Shown here: positions 16,542 through 23,579 of the stretch, piece by piece | How the letters are laid out: each line of letters opens with the position of its first letter | How positions within the stretch are numbered: position 1 is the first letter of the stretch | The notes under the pieces: generated by a model | Database searches by the model: none | What the model was told of the DNA's origin: nothing | What the model saw: the letters and a program-made list of their open reading frames with translations, nothing else | From: an uncultured Faecalibacterium sp. | Lineage (GTDB): Bacteria > Bacillota > Clostridia > Oscillospirales > Ruminococcaceae | NCBI GenBank assembly: GCA_934525845.1 | Contig: CAKSZS010000005.1 | Span: 1 to 64,000, forward strand | Reading direction: 5' to 3' | Length of the DNA stretch: 64,000 nucleotides | Made by a program: the position numbers and the translations under genes

Positions 16542-17684
16542 ATGCAACGACCAGCGGTGCCGTCCCATGCCCGGCGGCAAATCCTGCGACCGCTGCCGCC
16601 CATGGACCTGCCGTTTCTGCTGCTGGTGCTCACGCTGGTGGGGTTCGGGCTGGTCATGCTGGGCAGCGCCAGCAGTGCGGTGGCGCTGTACCGGCGCAGC
16701 GATGCCTTTGCATACCTGCGCCCGCAATTGCTGTATGCGGCGCTGGGGATTTTCGGGATGTGGATCGCCAGCCGGGTGGACTACCACCTGTATCACAAGC
16801 TGGCCTGGCCGCTGCTGGCACTCTCACTGGTGCTGCTGATACTGGTGCTGTTCATGCCGGAATACAACGGCTGCAAGCGCTGGCTGGTGCTGCCGGGCCT
16901 GGGCACGCTGCAGCCCAGTGAGATCGCCAAATTTGCGGTGGTGCTGGTATTCTCCCACATCATCGCGCTGAATTACAGCCGGATGAAGAGCTTCGGCGTA
17001 GGGGTGCTGCCCTTTGTGCTGGTGCTGGGCGTGGTGGCCGCGCTGATGCTGTTGGAACCGCACCTGTCCGGCACGGTGCTGATCCTGAGCATCGGGGCGG
17101 TGCTGATGTTCGTGGGCGGCACCGGGCTGCGGTGGTTCGTGCTGGCGGGAGCCGGCGGCGTGACGGCCATCGGGGCGGCCATCGTGCTGTTCCCGGACCT
17201 GGTGCCCTATGCGGCCAGCCGGCTGAACTCCTGGCTGGACCCCTTTGCGGACCCGCTGGGGGCCGGGCACCAGACCATCCAGAGCCTGTACGCCATCGGC
17301 TCCGGCGGGGCCGTAGGGCTGGGGCTGGGCAGCAGCCGTCAGAAGCACCTGTTCGTGCCGGAACCCCAGAACGATTTTATTTTTTCCATCCTGTGTGAGG
17401 AGCTGGGCTTCGTGGGAGCCTGTGCGGTGATCCTGCTGTTTGCGCTGCTGCTGTGGCGGGGCATCACGCTGGCCGCCCACGCGCCCGACCGCTTTGGTGC
17501 CCTGCTGACGGTGGGGTTTGTGGTGCAGGTGGCGCTGCAGGCCGTGCTGAACATTGCCGTGGTCACCAACAGCATCCCCAACACCGGCATCAGCCTGCCC
17601 TTTTTCTCCTCCGGCGGCACCAGTCTGGTCATGCTGCTGGGAGAAATGGGCATCGTGCTGTCGGTTTCCCGCGGGGAAGCCTGA
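16542..17684 (+). CDS. ftsW: SEDS peptidoglycan glycosyltransferase FtsW
   Basis: A 380-residue membrane protein with about ten helices that polymerises lipid II at the division site with a class B PBP. Family motifs are GSASSAVA in helix 1, CKRWL, QPSEIAKFAVV, EPHLSGTVL, GLGLGSSRQKHLFVPEPQNDFIFS and SSGGTSL. The ATG at 16542 is 8 bases after GGAGG; the GTG at 16533 overlaps that site. SpoVE or RodA are the paralogue alternatives; the position upstream of murA and ftsZ favours FtsW. A TACAAT -10 lies at 16513-16518. Confidence 0.9.
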   Translation: MQRPAVPSHARRQILRPLPPMDLPFLLLVLTLVGFGLVMLGSASSAVALYRRSDAFAYLRPQLLYAALGIFGMWIASRVDYHLYHKLAWPLLALSLVLLILVLFMPEYNGCKRWLVLPGLGTLQPSEIAKFAVVLVFSHIIALNYSRMKSFGVGVLPFVLVLGVVAALMLLEPHLSGTVLILSIGAVLMFVGGTGLRWFVLAGAGGVTAIGAAIVLFPDLVPYAASRLNSWLDPFADPLGAGHQTIQSLYAIGSGGAVGLGLGSSRQKHLFVPEPQNDFIFSILCEELGFVGACAVILLFALLLWRGITLAAHAPDRFGALLTVGFVVQVALQAVLNIAVVTNSIPNTGISLPFFSSGGTSLVMLLGEMGIVLSVSRGEA

Positions 17685-17719
17685 GAAAACGGGAGTTTCT
17701 TCCGGAAAGGGGCGCACAA

Positions 17720-17764
17720 ATGGACAAAAATGTCCCGAAAGCGCTTCAGAACAGCAACAAATGA
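17720..17764 (+). CDS. possible 14-codon leader peptide before murA
   Basis: GGAAAGGGG precedes an ATG that encodes MDKNVPKALQNSNK and a stop. It sits between ftsW and the hairpin at 17821-17865. Nothing about its composition points to a known attenuator. It may be chance; it is listed because it has a good ribosome site and a structured region follows. Confidence 0.3.
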   Translation: MDKNVPKALQNSNK

Positions 17765-17820
17765 CCGGACAAACTCGGATGCGCGTTTTGCGCCCGGCAG
17801 TGCCGGAACAGAAACCCTTT

Positions 17821-17865
17821 GCCCTCGTTCTGCATACCATGGGGTATCTTTGGCAGAACGGGGGC
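17821..17865 (+). promoter_or_regulatory. hairpin overlapping the murA ribosome site
   Basis: Arms 17821-17833 and 17853-17865 pair over 13 bp (one G-U). A smaller ATACC/GGTAT stem sits inside. The 3' arm contains GGGGGC, the only purine-rich stretch before the murA ATG at 17872. Folding would limit translation starts. Confidence 0.5.
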
Positions 17866-17871
17866 ATTTGC

Positions 17872-19176
17872 ATGGCAGGGGATATTCTCATCACGGGCGG
17901 ACGCCCGCTCAACGGTACGGTTCGGATCCCGGCGGCGAAAAACAGTGTGCTGCCGCTGCTGGCGGCATCGCTGCTGTGCACCGGCCCGGTGCGGCTGCAG
18001 GGGGTGCCCCGGCTGGCGGACGTGGAGGACTGCCGGACGCTGCTGCAGGGGGCCGGGTGTGAAGCGCTCTGGCAGGGAACGGACCTGGTCGTGCGCGGGA
18101 TGCCGCAGCGGTGTGCCCTGGCGGAGGGGCCGGCTTCCCGGATGCGGGCCTCCATCCTGTTCTGTGCGCCGCTGCTGGCGCGGCTGGGCCGGGCAGAGAC
18201 CGTGGTGCCCGGCGGATGCCGCATCGGGGCCAGACCCATCGACCTGCATCTGTCCGGCCTGGCGCAGATGGGGGTGCGGCAGGTGCAGGCCGGAGAGCAG
18301 CTGGTGCTCACAGCACCTTCCGGCCTGCGGGGCGCAGAGATCACCCTGGCTTTTCCCAGTGTAGGAGCCACCGAAACGCTCTTGCTGGCGGCAGCCTGCG
18401 CCCGGGGCGAGACGATCCTGCGCGGCGCGGCGCGGGAACCGGAGATCGTGGATCTGGCGCAGTTTCTGAACCGGTGCGGCGGCTGTGTGCAGGGGGCAGG
18501 CAGCGGAACGGTGCGCATTCAGGGGCAGCGCACGCTGTCGGGCTGCACCTTTGCTCCGGTGGCAGACCGCATTGCGGCGGCGACCTATGCCTGTGCCTGT
18601 GCGGCAGCGGGAGGACGGGTGGAACTGGATGGCTGCAGTCCGCAATTGTATGCTCCGGTACTGGAAATTCTGGAACAAATGGGCTGTACTGTGGAGCGCG
18701 GCGAAAAACAGGCAGAGATCTCCCGGTTCGGGCGGCTGTACGGTGCAGGACGGGTATTTACCGGGGTGTATCCGGCACTGGCCACCGATGCCGCCCCGCT
18801 GCTGGCCGCGGTCATGCTCTGCGCAGAAGGAGAGAGCAGCATCGAAGATGTGGTGTTTGAGCGGCGGTTCGGCTGTGCGGCGGGCTTTGCGGCGCTGGGC
18901 GCGCGGACGGCGGTAAACGGCCGGGTGCTGCACATCGCGCCGGGCGGGAAACTCCGCGGGGCTCGGCTGGAAGCGCCCGACCTGCGGGGCGGGGCGGCGC
19001 TGGCAGCAGCGGCGCTGGCGGCAGAGGGCTGCAGCCGGGTGTCCGGCACGGGGTATATCGACCGCGGTTATGCCGATCTGGCTGCGGATCTGGCGGGTCT
19101 GGGAGCCTGTATCCGACGAGAAATGCGGCCCCAAACCGCCCGCGTGAAAAAAAGAACTCCAAAAACGCAGATTTGA
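17872..19176 (+). CDS. murA: UDP-N-acetylglucosamine 1-carboxyvinyltransferase
   Basis: A 434-residue MurA, catalysing the first committed step of peptidoglycan synthesis: enolpyruvyl transfer from PEP to UDP-GlcNAc. AAKNS near residue 20 carries the substrate Lys-Asn. GGCRIGARPIDLHL near 117 carries the Cys that fosfomycin alkylates, so the enzyme should be fosfomycin-sensitive. ATDAAP near 300 is also typical. The start is set by the family N-terminus (ILITGGRPLNG); its ribosome site is weak and lies in a hairpin. The protein is unusually rich in Ala and Gly. Confidence 0.9.
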   Translation: MAGDILITGGRPLNGTVRIPAAKNSVLPLLAASLLCTGPVRLQGVPRLADVEDCRTLLQGAGCEALWQGTDLVVRGMPQRCALAEGPASRMRASILFCAPLLARLGRAETVVPGGCRIGARPIDLHLSGLAQMGVRQVQAGEQLVLTAPSGLRGAEITLAFPSVGATETLLLAAACARGETILRGAAREPEIVDLAQFLNRCGGCVQGAGSGTVRIQGQRTLSGCTFAPVADRIAAATYACACAAAGGRVELDGCSPQLYAPVLEILEQMGCTVERGEKQAEISRFGRLYGAGRVFTGVYPALATDAAPLLAAVMLCAEGESSIEDVVFERRFGCAAGFAALGARTAVNGRVLHIAPGGKLRGARLEAPDLRGGAALAAAALAAEGCSRVSGTGYIDRGYADLAADLAGLGACIRREMRPQTARVKKRTPKTQI

Positions 19177-19177
19177 C

Positions 19178-19206
19178 TTGCAATCCCGGGCAAAAGATGA
19201 TACGAT
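19178..19206 (+). promoter_or_regulatory. promoter of ftsZ
   Basis: TTGCAA (19178-19183), a 17-base spacer and TACGAT (19201-19206), starting immediately after the murA stop codon. ftsZ therefore has its own transcript start. Confidence 0.65.
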
Positions 19207-19284
19207 ACAGTTATATAAGTGTGCGAAGAGAAATTCTGTGCGTTCTGCGCAGTTCCACGATAAAATCCGATGGAGGACAAAGTT

Positions 19285-20457
19285 ATGGCATTGATGCTCG
19301 ATGAAGAAATGGACGAAAACGTTACGACGATCAAGGTGATCGGCGTTGGCGGCGGCGGCGGCAACGCCGTGAACCGCATGGTCAGTGATGGTCTGCAGGG
19401 CGTGGAGTTCATTGCAATGAACACCGACCAGCAGGCTCTGGCAAAGAACCACGCAACGGTCAAGGTGCAGCTTGGCTCCAAGCTGACCAAGGGCCGCGGT
19501 GCAGGCGCAGACCCGGAGATCGGCCAGCGCGCTGCCGAAGAAAGCAAGGATGAGATCGCAAACGCCCTGAAGGGGTCCCAGATGGTCTTTATCACCGCCG
19601 GCATGGGCGGCGGCACCGGCACCGGCGCCGCTCCCGTGGTGGCCGAGGTGGCGCACGATCTGGGCATCCTGACCGTGGGCATCGTCACCAAGCCCTTCTC
19701 CTTTGAGGGCAAGCGCAAGATGGGCCTGGCGGAGCAGGGCATCGCAAACCTGCTGATGCACGTGGACAGCCTGATCGTGATCCCCAACGAGCGCCTGAAG
19801 ATGATCAGCCAGGAGAAGATCACCCTGATGAACGCCTTCCAGGCCGCCGACAACGTGCTGCGTCAGGGCGTGGAGTCCATCTCCGCACTGATCAACGTGC
19901 CCGCCTTCATCAATCTGGACTTCGCCGACGTGCGCTCCATCATGAAGGATGCCGGCTATGCCCACATGGGCGTGGGCAGCGCCAAGGGCGCAGGCAAGGC
20001 CGAGAATGCCGCCAAGGCTGCCATTTCCAGCCCGCTGCTGGAGACCAGCATTGCCGGTGCGCACGGCGTCATCATCAACATCACCTCCAGCCCGGACATC
20101 GGCCTGGAAGATGTGGAGACCGCTGCCGGCCTCATCACCCAGAGCGCCCATCCGGATGCGAACATCATCTGGGGTACTGCGTTCGATGAGAACCTGTCCG
20201 ATGAAATGCGCGTGACCGTGGTCGCGACCGGTTTTGACAACAAGACCCCCAGCGAGCTGCGCAACAGCATCAACAACGCCATGGGCGGCAGCACTTCCAC
20301 CCAGTCGGCGGTGTTCAGCACCGACACCACCGCTGCATCGGCCGCACAGCCTGCCGCCGGTACGGCACAGGCCTCCGGCAGTGCAGCCCGCCCGGTGGAG
20401 GAAGAGAACGACGGCTACTATGACCAGCTGATGGCCATGCTGAACAAGCGCAAGTAA
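19285..20457 (+). CDS. ftsZ: cell division protein FtsZ
   Basis: A 390-residue tubulin-like GTPase that forms the Z ring. GVGGGGGNAVNRM and the tubulin signature GGGTGTGAAPVVA (near residue 105) are intact. The GTPase domain is followed by the C-terminal domain and a Ser/Ala/Thr-rich linker. It ends in EENDGYYDQLMAMLNKRK, unlike the usual conserved C-terminal peptide. GGAGG lies 8 bases before the ATG at 19285; an ATG at 19270 is rejected because the ribosome site is downstream of it. FtsQ/DivIB and FtsA are absent between murA and ftsZ. Confidence 0.95.
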   Translation: MALMLDEEMDENVTTIKVIGVGGGGGNAVNRMVSDGLQGVEFIAMNTDQQALAKNHATVKVQLGSKLTKGRGAGADPEIGQRAAEESKDEIANALKGSQMVFITAGMGGGTGTGAAPVVAEVAHDLGILTVGIVTKPFSFEGKRKMGLAEQGIANLLMHVDSLIVIPNERLKMISQEKITLMNAFQAADNVLRQGVESISALINVPAFINLDFADVRSIMKDAGYAHMGVGSAKGAGKAENAAKAAISSPLLETSIAGAHGVIINITSSPDIGLEDVETAAGLITQSAHPDANIIWGTAFDENLSDEMRVTVVATGFDNKTPSELRNSINNAMGGSTSTQSAVFSTDTTAASAAQPAAGTAQASGSAARPVEEENDGYYDQLMAMLNKRK

Positions 20458-20535
20458 AAAGCATTCACAACGACATCTTGGCACCGCGCCCCGGAGCGGG
20501 GCGGTCTCTGCGCGTGAGCGGAGGGAGGCATTGCT

Positions 20536-21252
20536 ATGCGGAAAACAGACGTCCCGCTGCGGATCGGATGGTTCGGATACCGAAAAAAGGACGTTGAGGC
20601 CTGCATTGAGCACCTCTGTGCAGTGCACGCGGCAGAAAACCGCCTGACCCGGGAGCATGAACGGGAAATGGAGGGCATTATGGCGCAGATCCGACAGGAA
20701 AACCGTGTACTGCGGCAGCGCCTTGCCCAGCAGACGGCCATGCAGGTGACCGCATTCGCCCGGACAGACGGGGTGCGGGTGCAGGACCTGCGTGAACAGA
20801 TGGAACAGCTCGACCGGAAGCTGGCTGCTGCCCGTGCGGAAGTGCGCCGCTACCAGACCCGGCTGTTCGCCTGTGAACGGCAGATGCTGGCGCTCCGCCA
20901 TGAAAATGCGGAACTGGAAGCCGCCTGTGAGCAGGCAAGGGAAGAAGCCCGGCAGGCTTCTGAACGGGCAGAGCGTGCCGAACAGGCGCTGCAGGCCGCG
21001 GAAAAACAGCCGGCAGCGGAGCGGCAGGAACCGCTCTGTGTGACAGCCCCGCCGGAAGCCCCGGCCATCGCAGAGCCGGAGAGCGCACAAGCGGCTCCGG
21101 AACCGCCCCGGCAGGAGCCGGAACAAAAGACGACACCCATGCAGGCCCCGCCGGAAGAAGCGGTCTGGCAGCCCAAAACGGCGCTGGAACGGCTCTCGGT
21201 GGAGCTGCTGAACCGTTTTGACGAAATGATGGCGGAATGCGGTGCGGTGTAA
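20536..21252 (+). CDS. coiled-coil protein with a DivIVA-like N-terminus
   Basis: A 238-residue protein. IGWFGYRKKDVEACIEHL (residues 10-27) resembles the lipid-binding start of DivIVA/GpsB. A long coiled coil follows (about 30-155), then a Pro/Glu/Ala-rich linker (160-215) and a short helical tail (LERLSVELLNRFDEMM). It directly follows ftsZ with GGAGGGAGG upstream of the ATG, separated by a GC hairpin (20478-20505). A role in septum placement is inferred from its position and form. It is not a full DivIVA. Confidence 0.72.
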   Translation: MRKTDVPLRIGWFGYRKKDVEACIEHLCAVHAAENRLTREHEREMEGIMAQIRQENRVLRQRLAQQTAMQVTAFARTDGVRVQDLREQMEQLDRKLAAARAEVRRYQTRLFACERQMLALRHENAELEAACEQAREEARQASERAERAEQALQAAEKQPAAERQEPLCVTAPPEAPAIAEPESAQAAPEPPRQEPEQKTTPMQAPPEEAVWQPKTALERLSVELLNRFDEMMAECGAV

Positions 21253-21270
21253 GCGTTGCTTTGAAATCTG

Positions 21271-21313
21271 AAAAAGCTGCTGCAATGGCGTGACGCTGCT
21301 GCAGCAGCTTTTT
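21271..21313 (+). terminator. terminator after the ftsZ region
   Basis: A 14-bp stem (21271-21284 with 21300-21313) running into TTTTTTT. Confidence 0.88.
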
Positions 21314-21385
21314 TTCAATCAAAAGATCCCGGTAGGATGGCAGCCGTGCGGGACCGGCGGACAGAAAAGGAGGAACGAAGCGGCA

Positions 21386-21975
21386 ATGGATGCAAAACAG
21401 AAGATCCTGATCGCGGATGACTCCGAGATCAACCGGGCTATGCTCAAAGAGATCCTGGGCGATGGCTGGATATGGGCGGCCGCCGGATGCTGCTGGATCA
21501 CGGCAACGGGATGGACCGCAGCATTTTCCTCGATCCGCTGACGGGGGCGTATTCCCGCCGGTATTTCGAAAAGTTTCTGGCAGAAAGCAGTGCCATTGAG
21601 GGCGTGGTGGTCATCGATGTGGATCACTTCAAGGCGGTCAACGACAGCTATGGCCATCTGGTGGGCGACAAAGCCCTGCAGTGCATCGCCGGGGCCGTGC
21701 AGGCCTGCTTGCGGGAAAGCGATGTTCTGGTGCGCTACGGCGGGGACGAGTTCCTGCTGCTGATGCCGAAGACCAAAGCGGAAGGCCTGGAAGGTGTGAT
21801 GGAACGTATCCGGGAAGCCGTGCGGAGCGCTTCCCTGCAGAGCCACCCGGAGATCCGGCTTTCGGTCAGTGTGGGCGGCGTGTACGGCGTGGAGCCGCTG
21901 TACGAGGCCATCCGGCTGGCGGACGGGCGGATGTATCAGAATAAGGCAAAGCGGAAAAAGAACATGGAAGAATAA
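21386..21975 (+). pseudogene. response regulator-GGDEF diguanylate cyclase, internally deleted
   Basis: The start at 21386 (AAAAGGAGG upstream) encodes a receiver-domain N-terminus, KILIADDSEINRAMLKEIL, and then shifts frame and stops at 21541. Another frame, open from about 21472 to 21975, encodes a complete GGDEF domain: DPLTGAYSRRYF, YGGDEF and the inhibitory-site motif RESD five residues before GGDEF. About 100 receiver residues, including the phospho-acceptor Asp, and any linker are missing. The GGDEF part could still be made from ATG 21472, but no good ribosome site precedes it. An intact gene would make cyclic di-GMP in response to a signal. Confidence 0.78.
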
Positions 21976-21993
21976 AAAATCCTGCTGGATTTC

Positions 21994-22095
21994 GGCATCC
22001 TCGCCCCCTCCGTCGTTGCTGGCGGAACCAGAAACTTTGCATGGACTGCCAACGTGGGGAGCAGCTGTTGAACGAAGTGAGACGGAGAGGATGCC
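21994..22095. repeat. palindromic intergenic element, diverged copy 3
   Basis: Left end GGCATCCTCGCCCCCTCCGTC and right end GACGGAGAGGATGCC form the inverted repeat. It lies 18 bases after the GGDEF stop. The interior (GAACGAAGTGAGACGG) recalls copy 6 (GAACGCAGTGAGATGACGG). Confidence 0.6.
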
Positions 22096-22096
22096 C

Positions 22097-22176
22097 AAAA
22101 AACAAAATCATCTGCAACAAAATCTCCCGGAGCGTTGGAAAGCCCGGAGAAACCGCTGCAGATGATTTTTGTTTTT
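22097..22176. terminator. large terminator hairpin
   Basis: Outer arms 22097-22116 and 22157-22176 (AAAACAAAATCATCTGCA with TGCAGATGATTTTTG). An inner stem CTCCCGG/CCCGGAG sits between. It can terminate the HD gene on the minus strand and the GGDEF remnant on the plus strand. Confidence 0.72.
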
Positions 22177-22200
22177 CATGAGAAAAGAAAGCGCAGGATC

Positions 22201-22782
22201 TTACCGCACGGCGCTGGTGCGGTGCTCCATGAGGTAGGTGGCTTCCAGGTCGGCGATGTGCAGCTTGACGGCAAGGGGATACTTGTCGTAGGCTTCCGAG
22301 ATGGCAAAGCAGCCGCCCCGGGCCGCATCGTCAAAGCCGCCCATATGCCAGCGGATGGCCACCGCTTCTTCGACCTTCAGCTTCATGAAGCGCTCGATGA
22401 GGAACACGCTCTTTTCGCCGTGGCCGTAGGGGAACAGATCTTCCACGCTGTAGCTGGGGACTTTTTCCCACTGGCCGGTCACCTCGTTTTTCACGTTGCG
22501 GGTGCCGGCTTTGTAGTAGTTGGCCTTGCACAGGTCGTGCAGCAGTGCACAGATGGCAAAGCTTTCTTCGCTGTCGCCTTCCGTGAAAAAGGTGTCATGC
22601 AGGGCATGGTAGACGTTCAGACTGTGCATACACAGGCCGCCTTCGCAGGCACCGTGGAACCGGGTGGAGGCCGGTGCCGCAAAGAAATCGGTCTTATGAT
22701 CCAGCCAGTCCAGCAGCTTTTCGCTGCCGGGGCGGGTGACGTGCTGCTTCCAGATCTGCAGAAACTCTTCGCGGCCGTCCAT
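22201..22782 (-). CDS. HD-domain hydrolase
   Basis: A 193-residue HD-superfamily phosphohydrolase. HSLNVYHAL (near residue 53) supplies the first His, LLHDLCK (near 80) the HD pair, and RWHMGGF and KLHIADLEA the later ligands. The fold is that of nucleotide phosphatases, but substrate specificity cannot be read. It begins 2 bases after the stop of the YdbC-like gene and is probably cotranscribed with it. Confidence 0.82.
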   Translation of the reverse strand: MDGREEFLQIWKQHVTRPGSEKLLDWLDHKTDFFAAPASTRFHGACEGGLCMHSLNVYHALHDTFFTEGDSEESFAICALLHDLCKANYYKAGTRNVKNEVTGQWEKVPSYSVEDLFPYGHGEKSVFLIERFMKLKVEEAVAIRWHMGGFDDAARGGCFAISEAYDKYPLAVKLHIADLEATYLMEHRTSAVR

Positions 22783-22784
22783 GC

Positions 22785-23006
22785 TTACAGCTCCAGCTCG
22801 TCCAGAAGGCCCTTGAGGATGGCCATCTCGTCATGGCTCAGGGAGATGCCCTTGCCCATGCGGGTGCCGTCCGGAGACCAGTCGCGGATGTCGTATTTCG
22901 GCTCGCCGTCGTTCCAGCTGATGAGGTTCAGCTGACGCTCCCAGCCGCGGGGACGCTCCGAAAGCACAGCGATGCGCTGAACCACTTCGTATTTGATCTC
23001 TGCCAT
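22785..23006 (-). CDS. YdbC/PC4-like single-stranded nucleic-acid-binding protein
   Basis: A 73-residue protein of the bacterial PC4 (YdbC) family. EIKYEVVQRIAVLS, LNLISWNDGEPKYDIRDW and MGKGISLSHDE match the family along the whole length. It binds single-stranded DNA as a dimer in relatives; its cellular task is unclear. The start at 23006 gives the family's standard length; a longer frame reaching 23081 lacks a site. It is the first gene of a two-gene unit with the HD hydrolase. Confidence 0.85.
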   Translation of the reverse strand: MAEIKYEVVQRIAVLSERPRGWERQLNLISWNDGEPKYDIRDWSPDGTRMGKGISLSHDEMAILKGLLDELEL

Positions 23007-23040
23007 AATGCAAAACCTGCCTTTATCTTTGTTTGCTACC

Positions 23041-23069
23041 ATAATAAGGGAAGCGCGTCCGGATTTCAA
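23041..23069 (-). promoter_or_regulatory. promoter of the YdbC-HD operon
   Basis: On the minus strand, TTGAAA (23064-23069), a 17-base spacer and TATTAT (23041-23046). Confidence 0.7.
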
Positions 23070-23105
23070 CAGGTAAAGCAAAATAATTTGAAAAATTTTT
23101 AAGTC

Positions 23106-23537
23106 TTAGCCGTAAGGGGCGTCCTCCCGCCAGTCCACAAGGTCCTGTACGGCACCGGTGTCCTCGTCCGGGGCAGGGTGCGCCGAGTGGGTGTGCTGCC
23201 GGGTGCTGAACAGCCCCGGCGCATACTGGGCCATCACGCCGGGCACGTTCCCGGCCAGGAACTCCCGGGCATTCTTCTGGCGGCAGGCGGCGGGGGTGCC
23301 GTCGGTCATGGGGATGCCCGCCCGGGGTGCGCTGTCTTGCCCGGGATGGGGTGCCTGCCCCGGCAGCTCCGGGGGTGGCAGCTGGGTGCCGGGGCCGTCC
23401 GGCGGGGCGGGCGGCTGCACCGGGTCCGGCTCTTTGCCCAGCGGCGGACTGCACCGGGAGCAGCTGTTTTCCGGTGCGGAAGAAGCCCCGGGCTTGTCTT
23501 CCAGTTCGTGCCGGATGAAAGGGGTCAGAGAATTCAT
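23106..23537 (-). CDS. proline-rich hypothetical protein
   Basis: A 143-residue frame starting MNSLTPFIRHELEDK after AGAGGTG. The middle (about 20-75) is Pro/Gly-rich and low in complexity; the C-terminal part (RQKNAREFLAGNVPGVMAQYAPGLF) looks more protein-like and acidic. I recognise no family. Several other frames are open here because of the base composition, but this one has the ribosome site and follows sbcC in the same direction, 43 bases downstream of its stop. Confidence 0.5.
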   Translation of the reverse strand: MNSLTPFIRHELEDKPGASSAPENSCSRCSPPLGKEPDPVQPPAPPDGPGTQLPPPELPGQAPHPGQDSAPRAGIPMTDGTPAACRQKNAREFLAGNVPGVMAQYAPGLFSTRQHTHSAHPAPDEDTGAVQDLVDWREDAPYG

Positions 23538-23579
23538 AAACATCACCTCTGTCCCTAGGATGCCCAGGAGGGGGAATTT

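Noticed and set aside
17746..21318. A 1190-codon minus-strand frame opposite murA and ftsZ
   Set aside because: It crosses the promoter and terminator of clear plus-strand genes and has shadow-like composition.
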